From NCBI GenBank assembly GCA_015494375.1, contig WGBL01000188.1, positions 1 through 12,088 of the forward strand: a DNA stretch of 12,088 nt, read 5' to 3'. The translations under genes were made by a program, and so were the position numbers. The notes below the pieces were generated by a model. The model was not told the DNA's origin and made no database searches. It saw only the letters and a list, made by a program, of their open reading frames with translations. Positions 6,482 to 12,088 of this stretch are shown piece after piece (position 1 is the first letter of the stretch; every line of letters begins with the position of its first letter). Origin of the DNA: Hyphomicrobiales bacterium (GTDB lineage Bacteria > Pseudomonadota > Alphaproteobacteria > Rhizobiales > S144-23).

Positions 6482-6508
6482 TCCTACACGATTGCTGTGT
6501 CGGGTCCA
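6481..6508 (-). promoter_or_regulatory. Weak sigma70-like promoter candidate for fabI
   Basis: On the minus strand TGGACC (6508-6503) and TAGGAT (6486-6481), each matching four of six consensus bases, are separated by 16 bp. Transcription would begin near 6474, inside the inverted repeat at 6461-6481, leaving a leader of about 60 nt. The match is modest. Confidence 0.28.
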
Positions 6509-6554
6509 GAGTATCTCGAGACGGATCGGCGGCCATCGGCTTGCTGCTGGCCTG

Positions 6555-6609
6555 GAAGCCATCCTGAAAGAAGCCATCCTGAAAGAAGCCATCCTGAAAA
6601 GAAGCCATG
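6555..6609. repeat. 15-bp tandem repeat, three perfect copies plus a partial fourth
   Basis: GAAGCCATCCTGAAA occurs at 6555-6569, 6570-6584 and 6585-6599. After one extra A, GAAGCCATG at 6601-6609 starts a fourth copy. It lies between the surface-protein stop and fabI. Its sequence is unrelated to the 15-bp repeat at the other end of fabI, although period and copy number agree. Confidence 0.92.
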
Positions 6610-6715
6610 GAGGAGCGCGGGAGACAGCAGGGCAGGACAGGCCAGGCGGGCGGGAGTTAGCGATCGCGGGTGCGCGGTCGCTGGTGGGGGGCCGGGTGGC
6701 GGTTGCGGCCCGACT

Positions 6716-7261
6716 TCAGCCGTCAAGGCTCCAGCGCTTGTCGCGCGCGCGGCAGGCTATGCCCTCGATGGTGCGGGTGCGCTCGGCGAGTGTCAGCGAG
6801 AAAACGATATGGCGACAGATCTGCCCCTTGTCGTCACGAAACGAGCTCGTCGGCCGCACGATGCCTTTGAGGCGGCTGTTGGGGCGGTACCAGACGAAGG
6901 TCTCGCCGTCGCCCACGCGCGTCAGCGCATATTGGATGGCCTGGAGTGCGGTGACCAGATCGTCCTCGCCGAAGGTCTCATCAAGGGCGACGGTGCGCCT
7001 CGAGCGGGCATCGCGGATGACGGTTCCGGCGCGCCAGGCGTTTTCGTCTTGAGCGGCCGGTTTGGAAGGCGCTTGAGAAGCGGGCTCAGAGGTTGGCTCG
7101 CCCGCCAGGGCGACGCGCGGCAGCAGCGGCATCGATAGCAGTGGCACCGATAAGAGAAGGCTTGCAGCCATCAGGAGGGCGACGGGCGGGACGGCAGCGG
7201 GGCGACACCACAAACGAGGGGTTGAACGCAGACAACTCGGAAAACGCATGAGAAAACGCAT
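6716..7261 (-). CDS. Exported surface-antigen-like protein (RT0821/Lpp0805 type)
   Basis: 181 residues from ATG 7261. Residues 1-20 are basic and followed by a long hydrophobic stretch (about 22-54, ending in VALAG), a signal peptide or membrane anchor with an unusually long n-region. Residues 55-75 are a Pro/Ser/Ala/Gln linker. The C-terminal domain (about 93-181) has LVTALQAIQYAL, then FVWYRPNSRLKGIVRPTSSF (122-141), KGQICRHI (145-152), GIACRARDKRWSL (167-179). The W-x-(N/R)P-x-S-x-x-G, CRH and (A/W)CR-x-x-x-x-W pattern is that of the RT0821/Lpp0805 surface-protein group; Cys149 and Cys170 probably pair. Function is unknown; envelope location is expected. ATG 7261 follows GGAAGAAG; ATG 7249 or 7288 are alternatives. 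It is divergent from pdxH. Confidence 0.7.
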   Translation of the reverse strand: MRFLMRFPSCLRSTPRLWCRPAAVPPVALLMAASLLLSVPLLSMPLLPRVALAGEPTSEPASQAPSKPAAQDENAWRAGTVIRDARSRRTVALDETFGEDDLVTALQAIQYALTRVGDGETFVWYRPNSRLKGIVRPTSSFRDDKGQICRHIVFSLTLAERTRTIEGIACRARDKRWSLDG

Positions 7262-7406
7262 CACTTGGGTTCTTCTTCCGCAACGCATACAATGGCCCGT
7301 CGACAATGGGGCTCTGTGGTCCTCTGCCTCGGGCGAGCAGGGCCGCTGCAGCAAAACTAGGCAAGGCGCGCGACCACGGCTCCGTCAATGGTGATGCCCT
7401 TTGGTT

Positions 7407-7424
7407 AAGCCTGGGTAAAGGCTT
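7407..7424. promoter_or_regulatory. Inverted repeat AAGCCT-N6-AGGCTT, candidate operator
   Basis: These are exact 6-bp inverted copies with a 6-bp spacer in the divergent surface-protein/pdxH region, in the shape of a dimeric regulator site. No regulator can be named. Confidence 0.3.
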
Positions 7425-7442
7425 GCACGAGGCGCCCTTCAA

Positions 7443-7492
7443 TGCATCGGTGCATCGGTGCATCGGTGCACCTCAGAGCCTCAGAGCCTCAG
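7443..7492. repeat. Two adjoining 8-bp tandem repeats
   Basis: TGCATCGG occurs three times at 7443-7466 and begins a fourth time (TGCA). It is followed directly by CCTCAGAG at 7471-7478 and 7479-7486 and a partial CCTCAG to 7492. The two unit sequences differ but have the same period and abut. Confidence 0.9.
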
Positions 7493-7588
7493 TGCGCATC
7501 TTCCGGCATGAAGGCCATCGAGCCCCTTTGAGGACCACACCAAGCTCGGAACCAGCGCAGAGCCGCACAAGCACAATTGCACACAAAC

Positions 7589-8230
7589 ATGAGCAAAAGA
7601 GCGGAAACCGATTATTTCGATGCGCCACCGGCCGGCGATTTTGGCGCGGCAGACGACCCCATCGCGCTTTTTCGCGACTGGCTTGGCGAGGCCGAGCGTC
7701 ACGAGCCCAACGATCCCAACGCCATGGCGCTTGCCACAGTCGATGAAGAGGGGCGGCCCAATGTGCGCATGGTGCTGCTCAAGGGGGTCGATACGCGGGG
7801 GTTCGTTTTCTACACGAACCTCGAGAGCACCAAGGGGCGCGAGCTCGGCGCGCGGCCCGAGGCGGCCCTCTGCTTTCACTGGAAGAGCCTGCGACGCCAG
7901 GTGCGGGTGCGCGGCAGCACGCGCCTTGTGAGCGACGAGGAGGCCGATGCCTATTTCGCCTCGCGGCCCCGCGCCAGCCGCATCGGCGCCTGGGCATCCA
8001 AGCAGTCGCGACCGCTTGAAAGTCGGCTGGCGCTTGAGAAGGCGGTGGCCTATTATACGGCCAAGTTTCATGTGGGTGAGGTCCCAAGGCCGCCCCATTG
8101 GTCGGGGTTCCGCCTGGCGCCCACCGAGATCGAGTTCTGGCACGATCGCCCCTACCGTCTTCACGAGCGCATCGTCTATCGCCGCTCGCAGGAAGGCGCG
8201 GACTGGGAGAAGACGCGGCTTTATCCTTGA
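7589..8230 (+). CDS. pdxH: Pyridoxine/pyridoxamine 5'-phosphate oxidase
   Basis: A 213-residue FMN enzyme that oxidises pyridoxine or pyridoxamine 5'-phosphate to pyridoxal 5'-phosphate with O2. Seen: NAMALATVDEEGRPNVRMVLLK (44-65) with FMN/substrate residues Arg60 and Lys65, FVFYTNLESTKGREL (72-86), CFHWKSLRRQVRVRG (95-109), SRIGAWASKQS (130-140), the PLP-site RLH (Arg190, His192) in EFWHDRPYRLHER, and the C-terminal W-x4-RLYP. Length and motif order are normal. ATG 7589 is chosen; the in-frame TTG at 7577 would add only four residues. There is no clear Shine-Dalgarno. Cytoplasmic dimer by family. It is divergent from the surface-protein gene. Confidence 0.96.
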   Translation: MSKRAETDYFDAPPAGDFGAADDPIALFRDWLGEAERHEPNDPNAMALATVDEEGRPNVRMVLLKGVDTRGFVFYTNLESTKGRELGARPEAALCFHWKSLRRQVRVRGSTRLVSDEEADAYFASRPRASRIGAWASKQSRPLESRLALEKAVAYYTAKFHVGEVPRPPHWSGFRLAPTEIEFWHDRPYRLHERIVYRRSQEGADWEKTRLYP

Positions 8231-8374
8231 GTACGCCTGGTTGAGCGGCAGCTCCGCGACTGGGTGGCTATTGGCTGTGCCCCAGCGCAGGCAGCTGGTT
8301 GACGGGACGGCATAGCGAGACACAGGACGGCTTGGTGAGGCAAGGGCGAGCGGAGACGAGACCTTTGCGGGATC

Positions 8375-8391
8375 ACCCCGGGGCCCGGGGT
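8375..8391. other. 17-base perfect GC-rich palindrome upstream of the SDR gene
   Basis: ACCCCGGG and CCCGGGGT are exact inverted copies around one central G. It lies in the 184-bp pdxH-SDR gap, 24 bp before the SDR start. It could end pdxH transcription or hairpin in the SDR leader, but no T tract follows. A similar GC palindrome lies at 10039-10052. Confidence 0.45.
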
Positions 8392-8414
8392 GGCGGGCCA
8401 GAGGTTAGGCAGCA

Positions 8415-9173
8415 ATGACACGGATCGAGAACGCCGAACGCAAGACCCTGGTGCTGACGGGGGCGAGCCGTGGCATCGGCCATGCCACCGTCAAGCGCTT
8501 CTCGAGCGCGGGCTGGCGCGTGATCACCTGCTCGCGGCACCCCTTCCCCGAGGATTGCCCCTGGGAGGCGGGGCCCGAGGATCACATCCAGGTCGATCTC
8601 GCCGACCCAGCGAGCACCGAGGCCGCCATTGCCGAGATTCGCGAGCGCCTCAAGGACCAGGGCTCGCGTCTCAATGCGCTCGTCAACAATGCGGCGATCT
8701 CGCCCAAGGGCCCCGGCGGCAGCCGGCTCGGGACCATCGAGACCTCGATCGAGGATTGGAAATTCGTCTTCCAGGTGAATTTTTTCGCCCCCGTCATGCT
8801 GGCGCGCGGGCTCGTCGAAGAGCTCAAGGCCACGAGGGGATCGGTGGTCAACGTGACCTCGATTGCGGGCACGCGTGTGCATCCATTTGCGGGCTCGGCC
8901 TATGCCACCTCGAAAGCGGCGCTGGCCGCACTCACACGCGAGATGGCGGCCGATTTCGGGCGCCTCGGCATCCGCGTCAATGCCATCTCACCAGGCGAAA
9001 TCGATACCTCCATCCTTTCGCCCGGCACCGAGAAGATCGTCGAGGAGCAGATTCCGCTCGGCCGCCTCGGCGAGCCCGAGGAGGTGGCCAAGGCCATCTA
9101 TTTCCTTTGCACCGAGCAGTCGAGCTATGTGAATGGCGCCGAGCTCCATATCAACGGCGGCCAGCATGTCTGA
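8415..9173 (+). CDS. Classical short-chain dehydrogenase/reductase (SDR) family oxidoreductase
   Basis: A 252-residue Rossmann-fold NAD(P)(H) oxidoreductase. Seen: the cofactor loop TGASRGIG (15-22), DLADP (61-65), NNAAI (91-95), Asn122 in VNFF, Ser149 in VTSIAG, the catalytic YATSK pair Tyr163/Lys167, RVNAISPGEIDT (187-198) and the C-terminal LHINGGQHV. All four catalytic positions (Asn, Ser, Tyr, Lys) are present. The SRG around the cofactor loop and Ser40-Arg41 after the second strand suggest NADP(H), as in FabG-like members, but this is only a rule of thumb. The substrate is not predictable. GAGG at 8401-8404 precedes ATG 8415. Cytoplasmic. Genes on both sides are unrelated, so context gives no pathway. 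Confidence 0.92.
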   Translation: MTRIENAERKTLVLTGASRGIGHATVKRFSSAGWRVITCSRHPFPEDCPWEAGPEDHIQVDLADPASTEAAIAEIRERLKDQGSRLNALVNNAAISPKGPGGSRLGTIETSIEDWKFVFQVNFFAPVMLARGLVEELKATRGSVVNVTSIAGTRVHPFAGSAYATSKAALAALTREMAADFGRLGIRVNAISPGEIDTSILSPGTEKIVEEQIPLGRLGEPEEVAKAIYFLCTEQSSYVNGAELHINGGQHV

Positions 9174-9182
9174 ACGCGCCGG

Positions 9183-9204
9183 TCTGTCGCTCTGTCGCTC
9201 TGTC
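9183..9204. repeat. 8-bp tandem repeat TCTGTCGC, 2.75 copies
   Basis: TCTGTCGC is present at 9183-9190 and 9191-9198, then TCTGTC at 9199-9204. It lies 10 bp after the SDR stop in the gap before the lipoprotein gene; the rest of that gap (to 9356) is GC-rich without recognisable signals. Confidence 0.85.
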
Positions 9205-9356
9205 TAAGGGCAAGGGCGGCGGTCTGGCGGGGCGGCCCGGCACGCCACGGGATGGCCTGGCATGGCTCGGCCCGGCTTAGGTGGGCCTTGACGGCGCCAC
9301 AAAAGCCCGCTCTGCTTGCGAGACGAGGGATTCGGGGTTCGAGAAACGCCAAGCGA

Positions 9357-9962
9357 ATGAGAGAGATGGCGCACATTTCACGACATGGGCTGGCTGCCAT
9401 GGCCATGCTGGTGACATTCGCGCTCCTTGCCGGCTGCGGCAGCAGCGGCGGGTCGGGCGGCGGCGCTCTCTCGAGCCTCGCGGCAGGCAGCCTTTTCGGC
9501 GCCTCATCAGAAGCTCACAAGGCCGAAAATAAGGCCGCGGCCGAGGCACCCAAGCCGATGGCACGGCCCGTGCAGGTGGGTTGGACGGTGGCACGGGCCG
9601 AGCGTTGCGGGTTTCTCCTCGATCGCGCCAAGCTCAAGCGCAACTATCTCGCCTGGGAGGCGCAAAAGGGCGTGACGCCCGAGGAGCTCAAGAAGATCGA
9701 GCGCGCTTATGAGTTCTCGCGCCTGCTGACGACGGCGCGGGCCAAAAAGGACCCCAACTATTGCACCGAGCGCGTCCTCAAGGTTGTGCGCGCCGACCTG
9801 CCCAGGATGGTGGCGGGCGACTTTGATCTGCCGCCGCGCGCCAAGAAGCGCGGCAAGCAAAGCGACGACAGTCTCTCGTTCGCCTTCACAGGCTTCAAGT
9901 CCGGAGCAGCCAAGAAGCTTGATCGCGAGGACATCTTCCGCCCCAAGGATCAAGTCAAGTGA
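9357..9962 (+). CDS. Small lipoprotein of unknown function with a cysteine pair
   Basis: 201 residues from ATG 9357 (ATG 9366 is an equally possible start). Residues 1-26 are a lipoprotein signal: Arg/His n-region, hydrophobic core LAAMAMLVTFALL and lipobox LAGC with lipidated Cys27, followed by a Gly/Ser linker (28-40). The mature domain, about 76-155, has ARAERCGFLLDRAKLKRNYLA around Cys84, a helical KGVTPEELKKIERAYEFSRL, NYCTERV around Cys136, and ADLPRMVAGDF. I recall similar CGF-x-x-D-x-x-KL ... YCT ... AGDF proteins as uncharacterised alphaproteobacterial proteins, but no function. The tail is basic (KKRGKQ, KKLDRED). Residue +2 after the Cys is Gly, so outer-membrane sorting is likely. 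It converges with the downstream beta-propeller gene. Confidence 0.78.
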   Translation: MREMAHISRHGLAAMAMLVTFALLAGCGSSGGSGGGALSSLAAGSLFGASSEAHKAENKAAAEAPKPMARPVQVGWTVARAERCGFLLDRAKLKRNYLAWEAQKGVTPEELKKIERAYEFSRLLTTARAKKDPNYCTERVLKVVRADLPRMVAGDFDLPPRAKKRGKQSDDSLSFAFTGFKSGAAKKLDREDIFRPKDQVK

Positions 9963-10038
9963 GGTGAAGTGCCCGTTCGAAGTGCCCACGCTGAGATTTG
10001 GGTGACAAAACCGACGGGCCAGGCGAGCGCGCCTCTCT

Positions 10039-10075
10039 CCCGGGGCCCCGGGGGACTCGCCCCTCTCCGGGGGGC
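10039..10075. terminator. Two GC-rich hairpins between convergent genes (possible bidirectional terminator)
   Basis: CCCGGGGCCCCGGG (10039-10052) is a perfect 14-bp palindrome. GCCCC (10059-10063) and GGGGC (10071-10075) form a second stem with a 7-base loop. They lie in the 122-bp gap between the convergent lipoprotein and beta-propeller genes, the expected place for a terminator. No T run follows either, so intrinsic termination is uncertain. Confidence 0.35.
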
Positions 10076-10084
10076 AGCGGGAGG

Positions 10085-11212
10085 TCAGGGCTTATAGGTC
10101 ACACGCCAGATGACGCCTGCGTAGTCGTCTGAGACATAGATGGTGCCGTCGGGCGCCTCGAGCACGTCGACCGGCCGGCCCGAGACGCCGCCACGGTGGA
10201 GAAAGCCCGAAAGAAACGGCTTCTCGACGATTGTGCCATCGGCCTGCCAGTGGAGCGAGACCACCTGATAGCCGATCTTCGTGGAGCGGTTCCAGCTGCC
10301 GTGCTGGGCGACCAGTGCGGCGCCCTTGAGCTGCGGTGCCCGCGTGTGGCGCAAGAAGCGGATCGACAAGGGCGCCACATGGGCGCGAAAGCCATACACC
10401 TGCGGGCGCGTCACGAGTCCGCGCGGTTTGCGCCCACCGAACTCGGGATCAAGGAGCCCCGCGCCATGGACATAGGGCCAGCCATAGTGCCCCCCGCGCT
10501 CGATGCGGTTGAGCTCGTCTGGCGGCAGCTCGTCGCCGAGCCAGTCGCGACCGTTGTCCACGCCATAAAGCGCGCCGTCCTCGGGCCGCCAGTCAAAGCC
10601 CACGGTGTTGCGCAGCCCGCGGGCAAAGACCTCCGCCTTCTCGCCGGGGCGGAACCGAATGATCGTCGCCCGCCATGGGTGGCGCTCAATACAGACATTG
10701 CACTTCGAGCCGATCGAGACATAGAAATAGCCATCGGGCCCCTTCTTGATGGTCCGCGTCCAGTGGCCGCCGTCGTCGGGAAGCCCCGATAGAACCACCT
10801 CCGGCCAGCGCAAGAGCCGGCGCTTCTCGTGATCGAACTTGCCGGCAAAGACTTGCGCCTCGGCGGCAATATAGAGGGTGTCGCCCTCGAGCCAGAGGCC
10901 ATGGGGTCGGCGCATCCCCTTGATCAATGTGCGCACGCCATCGGCGCGACCATCACCGTCGGCATCCCTTTCGATAAGGAGCACACGGCCCGCCGGACTG
11001 GGGCTCGAGAGGAGAATGTCACCCCTGGGCGTCATCACCATAAGGCGCGCACGCCCCAGCCCGCTGGCATAAAGATTGACCTCGAACCCCTCGGGCAGCT
11101 TCAAGTGACGCTTGAGCTTGGCCTCGTCGAGCCTTTGGGCGGCCGCCATCGAGCCTCCGATCGCGAGCCCGACAGCAGCAAGCAAGAGCGCCGCAATGCG
11201 CGTCAACATCAT
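10085..11212 (-). CDS. Exported PQQ-dependent-type sugar dehydrogenase (sorbosone dehydrogenase-like beta-propeller)
   Basis: 375 residues. Residues 1-25 are a Sec signal (MLTRIAALLLAAVGLAIG, cleavage near AAAQ), so the protein is periplasmic. The rest is a six-bladed beta-propeller of the soluble glucose/sorbosone dehydrogenase class: LPEGFEVNLYASGL (39-52), DADGDGRAD (83-91, an EF-hand-like calcium loop), RRPHGLWL (101-108), DGGHWTRTI (147-155) whose His150 aligns with the usual catalytic His, DELPPDELN (227-235), GHYGWPYVHG (241-250), HGSWNRS (304-310) and GRPVDVLEAPDGTIYVSDD. GSKCNVC (168-174) is a CxxC that is typical of this subgroup. Family enzymes oxidise sugars with PQQ; substrate and cofactor are not proven here. 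GGAGGT lies 5 nt before ATG 11212, which overlaps the upstream TGA (TGATG). Confidence 0.88.
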   Translation of the reverse strand: MMLTRIAALLLAAVGLAIGGSMAAAQRLDEAKLKRHLKLPEGFEVNLYASGLGRARLMVMTPRGDILLSSPSPAGRVLLIERDADGDGRADGVRTLIKGMRRPHGLWLEGDTLYIAAEAQVFAGKFDHEKRRLLRWPEVVLSGLPDDGGHWTRTIKKGPDGYFYVSIGSKCNVCIERHPWRATIIRFRPGEKAEVFARGLRNTVGFDWRPEDGALYGVDNGRDWLGDELPPDELNRIERGGHYGWPYVHGAGLLDPEFGGRKPRGLVTRPQVYGFRAHVAPLSIRFLRHTRAPQLKGAALVAQHGSWNRSTKIGYQVVSLHWQADGTIVEKPFLSGFLHRGGVSGRPVDVLEAPDGTIYVSDDYAGVIWRVTYKP

Positions 11213-11223
11213 CAGTGACCTCC
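11212..11223 (-). promoter_or_regulatory. Coupling site: strong ribosome-binding site and TGATG overlap
   Basis: GGAGGT (11223-11218) lies within the last codons of the molybdopterin gene, 5 nt before the ATG of the beta-propeller gene. The stop TGA (11214-11212) shares its A with that ATG. This indicates one mRNA and reinitiation coupling, so the two products are probably made in a fixed ratio. Confidence 0.8.
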
Positions 11224-12088
11224 AGTGACTAAACTCCGCGGTGCGATCCAGACGTGGTTGTCGTGAAAGGCGGCACCGCCCACTGGCAGCACCGGGCTTG
11301 CGCTTGTCAGCGTGTTGATGCCTCGGCCGCCCTCGAAGGCACTGTTGGGGGGAATGCTCTCGACAATCAGCACGCCGCGCTGCAACCCATCGAAGCTTCG
11401 CGCGCGCACCACAATTTCGCCGCGCTCATTGCCGACCCGCACTTTGGCGCCGTCTTCGATGCCGAGCCGGGCGAGATCGTCGGGATGGATGAGCACCGTG
11501 GGCGGACCCTCCCGCTCGCGGCTCGACGGCGTCTCGACAAAGCTCGTATTGAGATAGGAGCGCGCGGGCGAGGTGGCGAGGCGGAAGGGATGGCGCTCGT
11601 CCGCCTCTTCCGTGACGTCCCAGTGATCGGGAGACGAGGGTAACGCATGGGCGCCCTCGAGCGCCACATTCTCCGCCGCACGGGCCGACGCCCAGTCGGG
11701 TGCAAAGCGGAACTTGCCGTCGGGCCAGGCGAAGCCGTTGAGGAAATGCGCCTCCTCGAAGGGGGGCTGGCAATCGAGCCACATCACCTCTCGGAGCTCG
11801 GCCAATGTGCCACGGCCTGAGGCGCGGAGCGTGCGGTCGAGGATTTGCTCGGGGCTCAATGTAAACCCCTCATGCTCGGCACCGAGCCGCTCCGCCAGCG
11901 CGCAAATCACTTCATGGTTGTTGCGACACTCCCCGGGCGGCTCGAGGAGCTTCGGCCCGAGCATCAGATGCTGATGGCCGCCACCGCGATAAATGTCGTC
12001 GTGCTCAAGGAACATGGTCGCCGGCAAAACGATGTCGGCCAGCTGCGCGGTCTCGGTCATGAATTGCTCATGCACGCAGACGAAAAGG
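11212..12088 (-). CDS. C-terminal part of a molybdopterin (Mo-bisPGD) oxidoreductase, DMSO reductase family (partial)
   Basis: The last 291 residues are in the window; the N-terminus, with any iron-sulfur site and the Mo ligand, is beyond the right edge. It begins LFVCVHEQFMTETAQLADIV, followed by LPATMFLEHDDIYRGGGHQHL, then GPKLLEPPGECRNNHEVICALAERLG: the TETA..ADIVLP and PPGE(C)R patterns of COG0243-type enzymes (formate dehydrogenase, nitrate reductase and BisC relatives). From about HPFRLATSPARSYLNTSF to the end is the C-terminal molydopterin-dinucleotide-binding barrel, with VLIHPDDLARLGIEDGAKVRVGNERGE and the terminal GGAAFHDNHVWIAP. Substrate cannot be assigned without the missing part. 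It is translationally coupled to the downstream exported beta-propeller protein. Confidence 0.9.
   Translation of the reverse strand, partial: LFVCVHEQFMTETAQLADIVLPATMFLEHDDIYRGGGHQHLMLGPKLLEPPGECRNNHEVICALAERLGAEHEGFTLSPEQILDRTLRASGRGTLAELREVMWLDCQPPFEEAHFLNGFAWPDGKFRFAPDWASARAAENVALEGAHALPSSPDHWDVTEEADERHPFRLATSPARSYLNTSFVETPSSREREGPPTVLIHPDDLARLGIEDGAKVRVGNERGEIVVRARSFDGLQRGVLIVESIPPNSAFEGGRGINTLTSASPVLPVGGAAFHDNHVWIAPRSLVTGGH

Larger units (their letters stand above)
6412..6715. other. 304-bp region: fabI leader/promoter plus a tandem repeat, no gene
   Basis: This lies between the surface-protein stop and the fabI start, both on the minus strand. The fabI-proximal half holds several inverted repeats: GCAATTGC (6434-6441), ACTTC-GCGA-GAAGT (6448-6461), a 7-bp-stem hairpin (6461-6481) and TCTCGAGA (6514-6521). 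It also holds a promoter candidate. The distal half holds a 15-bp tandem repeat (6555-6609) and a GC-rich, purine-biased stretch. Open frames across it on either strand are repeat translations or antisense extensions and are not called. Confidence 0.6.
7262..7588. other. 327-bp divergent region between surface-protein gene and pdxH, with repeats
   Basis: Promoters for both divergent genes must lie here, but no convincing -35/-10 pair stands out. Visible structure is an inverted repeat AAGCCT-GGGTAA-AGGCTT at 7407-7424 and two adjoining 8-bp tandem repeats at 7443-7492. The open frames crossing it lack ribosome-binding sites and normal composition and are not called. Confidence 0.5.

Noticed and set aside
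5467..6567. Long plus-strand open frame (366 codons) opposite fabI
   Set aside because: It is antisense to a well-supported fabI, has no ribosome-binding site, reads through the tandem repeat, and is a side effect of high GC in the other frame.
8415..9173. Calling the SDR gene fabG
   Set aside because: It has all classical SDR residues, but sits away from fatty-acid genes and has an atypical insertion around residues 42-58; only the general SDR call is supported.
10085..12088. Horizontal transfer of the redox gene pair
   Set aside because: Base composition and codon style look like the rest of the window, and there is no tRNA, integrase or repeat boundary.

Overview
The window reads as chromosomal DNA of a high-GC alphaproteobacterium, most likely Hyphomicrobiales (Rhizobiales). 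This rests on overall GC richness, on chorismate synthase and FabI protein sequences of alphaproteobacterial type, and on a fabI / histidine phosphatase / aroC gene run that I associate with that group. No search could be run, so the taxonomy is inference. I see no phage gene, transposase, integrase, tRNA, rRNA or CRISPR array.

Layout. (1) 1-1070: a minus-strand gene cut by the left edge (probable PaaI/hotdog thioesterase) diverges from an ECHDC3-type enoyl-CoA hydratase homologue that lacks both classical catalytic glutamates. They share a short control region with a good sigma70-like promoter and a 9-bp direct repeat. (2) 1071-2921: a 354-bp gap, a small outer-membrane beta-barrel protein, and a CoA-binding (YccU-like) protein. 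(3) 7261 down to 3003, all minus strand: an RT0821/Lpp0805-like surface protein, fabI (enoyl-ACP reductase), a histidine phosphatase, aroC (chorismate synthase) and cobB (sirtuin deacylase). The last four are closely spaced and look like one transcription unit. (4) 7589-9962, plus strand: pdxH (PNP/PMP oxidase), a classical SDR oxidoreductase, and a small lipoprotein of unknown function. (5) 12088 down to 10085, minus strand: the C-terminal part of a molybdopterin oxidoreductase, cut by the right edge, whose TGA overlaps the ATG of an exported PQQ-dependent-type (sorbosone dehydrogenase-like) beta-propeller protein. The two are translationally coupled.

Function. Most genes are housekeeping: fatty-acid elongation (fabI), aromatic amino acids (aroC), vitamin B6 (pdxH), acyl-CoA handling (thioesterase, ECHDC3 homologue, CoA-binding protein) and protein deacylation (cobB). 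The envelope is represented by the barrel protein, the surface protein and the lipoprotein, and respiratory-type redox chemistry by the Mo enzyme and beta-propeller pair.

I do not find a convincing new multi-gene system. The most unusual signal is structural. Several intergenic regions carry short tandem repeats of about three copies, with periods of 8 or 15 bp. One of them consists of copies of the last codons and stop codon of fabI, so the fabI stop is followed by three further in-frame TGA codons. The coupled Mo-enzyme/beta-propeller pair and the lipoprotein with a conserved-looking cysteine pair are the best protein-level leads.
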